In this document: positions 62,701 to 64,000 of the stretch, piece by piece
How the letters are laid out: each line of letters opens with the position of its first letter
How positions within the stretch are numbered: the first letter of the stretch is position 1
Assembly (NCBI GenBank): GCA_004026145.2
Contig: CP034983.1
Location: 14,445,488 to 14,509,487 of the forward strand
Reading direction: 5' to 3'
Source: Takifugu bimaculatus
Taxonomy: Eukaryota; Chordata; Actinopteri; Tetraodontiformes; Tetraodontidae
Length of the DNA: 64,000 nt
Notes under the pieces: generated by a model
Told to the model about the DNA's origin: nothing
Seen by the model: only the letters and a program-made list of their open reading frames with translations
Databases searched by the model: none
Program-made: the position numbers and the translations under genes

Positions 62701-63909
62701 CTGGGAGCAGCCGTTGTCCAGTAGCACAATGCTGCCCTTCAGAATTAGCGTCTGATGTAAATGAGTGAGCTCGGATTCTCTTGAGGACGCCTCCACCAGC
62801 TTGTTCTCCTCAGACTTCCGAGGGAGCTCGCTGACGGCGCCTCTAAGAGCCGAGCGGCCACCCGGAAAGCTTTTACCGCCCTGTTGCGGCGCGTTCTCTG
62901 CCCCGCTCTTCACCTCTGTTGAGCTCTCGCCTCCGATTGGAAGCTCTTCCTCTACCTCTCAGAAACCTCGATATGCCATGACGCTTGGGTCAGAAAGCTC
63001 ACCGATCCGGCCGCTTGTTTTATATAATTTCACAAAAATGTTACAAAAATTTGAAAACACAGAGTTTAGCAGGAATATATCCCAGATCAATAATTTGGAC
63101 TCTTCCTCCTATAGCAGCTGATCTGCTACCTTCAGGTCGTCCGTGAGGTCACCTCTAACTAAAGCTCTTCTGACCTCAGCTGTCATTCAAATGATTTTTT
63201 AACTTTCTCTTAGTGCTTTAAATCTGGCCGTTACCCTGTTTTTAGGGGGATTCTTTTCAGTCTGATTGTTTCATCTAAGGGACAGTAAAGATGCAACGAC
63301 CTTGTCCCATTGCAAACAACGTGCAAACCCCATCAGGAGGGACCAGAACTTCATTCCGACAGGTTACCGGCTGTACTGGAGCTGCAAATCGGGGATATTT
63401 AGAGCTCAGTCCGCCTGAGTAGTAGCTACTCTCCTCTCTGCTAGCTTAGCGCGATCCTGGTTTCACAAATAGCGCCATAGTTGCCTATGAAAAACAGGTT
63501 GTGATACTGTAACTTTGCTGGTTGTAGACAATCACTTACACAAGTCAAGGAAATTAAATGAAAAGCGCGGAACATTTATGGCATATAGAGTCAAACAGCG
63601 TGGGGGCTGTGAAAGAAAATCAATGCAACTATTTTCCTGACAGCATCCACCCACAGGGGGGGAAAAGGCGATGTTCCAATTAAATGTTTCCTGCCCGGTA
63701 GCCCTCGAGATGGTTTTGCTCTGCGTTATTGACTTCCATCCCAATGGGACCATCAGGCAGCTGTGGCGCTCCCCCACCCCCATCCCCGATGAGCTGGAGT
63801 TTACTCACATCGTCGCTGGTGCCGTTCACATTGTACCCACAGTTCACGGCGATGTCCAGCGGATGCATCTCGGTCCAGCCGTCCGCCGTGCACGTCTTGG
63901 AGAGGTTAC
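56710..63909 (-). CDS. vipr1: vasoactive intestinal polypeptide receptor 1 (partial, 5' end off window)
   Basis: Class B (secretin-family) Gs-coupled receptor for VIP and PACAP at the plasma membrane. Minus-strand exons: 63909-63809, 62617-62520, 61466-61334, 59206-59053, 58933-58873, 58777-58705, 58228-58137, 57836-57707, 57266-57225, 56902-56710. The first exon seen encodes the end of the hormone-binding domain (SKTCTADGWTEM, with an NGTSDD sequon). TM1 follows (VKIGYTIGYSVSLVSL), then RNYIHMHLF of TM2, FWLLVEGLYLHALL of TM3, SERKYFWAYILIGWGGPTVF of TM4, CWDIIESNDMSWWIIK, RLAKSTLLLIPLFG of TM6 and GFVVAVLYCFLNGEV of TM7. The tail should end SSSCHDDLSSI at 56710. One extra base in the CCCGGG at 56748-56753 diverts the frame to a later stop at 56576. 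The signal peptide and N-terminal exons lie beyond 64000. Confidence 0.95.
59210..61330 (-). other. vipr1 intron, no further gene seen
   Basis: The largest intron seen in vipr1, about 2.1 kb. It holds a cluster of GCTAGC words at about 59614-59638 and a CTCF-like core, CTGCAGGTGGCGCTAT, at about 60995-61010. Open frames within it have no similarity. Confidence 0.5.
61470..62515 (-). other. vipr1 intron, nothing further seen
   Basis: About 1.05 kb between the exons for TM1 and TM2. No repeat or exon recognised. Confidence 0.45.
62620..63800 (-). other. vipr1 intron, nothing further seen
   Basis: About 1.2 kb. No exon matching the extra loop residues that follow GTSDD in mammalian VIPR1 was found. 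Confidence 0.4.
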
Positions 63910-64000
63910 CTGGAGGGCAGAGGCAGAGGTCAGAACGCCCGCCTGCTTTTCACCGCAGGAAGAAATGAGAGAATTTCTTTCCATTTTCTCTTCCCTCCGG

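Noticed and set aside
1..64000. CRISPR arrays, phage, plasmid or bacterial operon features
   Set aside because: None seen; the DNA is vertebrate, and the direct repeats present are microsatellites.

Overview
The window is nuclear DNA of a bony fish, most likely a percomorph teleost. Seven spliced protein genes can be read, nearly all with short GT-AG introns (many of 75-120 nt). Their products align residue by residue with vertebrate orthologues, and the non-coding DNA carries teleost-type short repeats. The species cannot be told from the sequence. Nothing bacterial, plasmid-like or viral was seen.

Layout, left to right. 1-4344: gene-free flank with a CpG-rich block (about 905-1340) and a 22-bp inverted-repeat element (3927-4110). 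4345-8530 (+): gars1, glycyl-tRNA synthetase, 17 exons, one of whose introns is of the minor AT-AC (U12) type. 11858-15748 (+): hhatl, an MBOAT-family acyltransferase-like membrane protein. 16808-19349 (+): klhl40, a muscle BTB-kelch protein. 23605-26406 (-): zbtb47, a BTB zinc-finger factor. 26407-36618: a 10-kb gene-free stretch upstream of zbtb47, with a CpG-rich block near 33.8-34.7 kb that may be its promoter. 36619-45368 (-): nktr, a cyclophilin with a long SR-rich tail. 47321-48739 (+): sec22c, divergent from nktr. 48740-56709: a gene-free stretch. 56710-63909 (-): vipr1, a class B GPCR whose first exons lie beyond the right edge.

The block vipr1-sec22c-nktr-zbtb47-klhl40-hhatl corresponds to human 3p22.1, whereas gars1 belongs to human 7p, so a lineage-specific join lies near 8.5-11.8 kb. 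The genes do not form one pathway. hhatl and klhl40 are both striated-muscle genes and lie in tandem, and the klhl40 promoter carries a TATA/MEF2-like element.

The main anomaly is technical. Five of the seven genes carry isolated reading-frame breaks (eight in all), and every one has the sign of a single extra base. All splice sites and flanking codons are intact. This points to insertion errors in the assembly rather than gene death. No convincing new biological system was found. The best biological leads are the AT-AC intron of gars1, the conserved linear motifs in the disordered tail of nktr, the compact nktr/sec22c head-to-head promoter, and several short inverted-repeat (MITE-like) elements.
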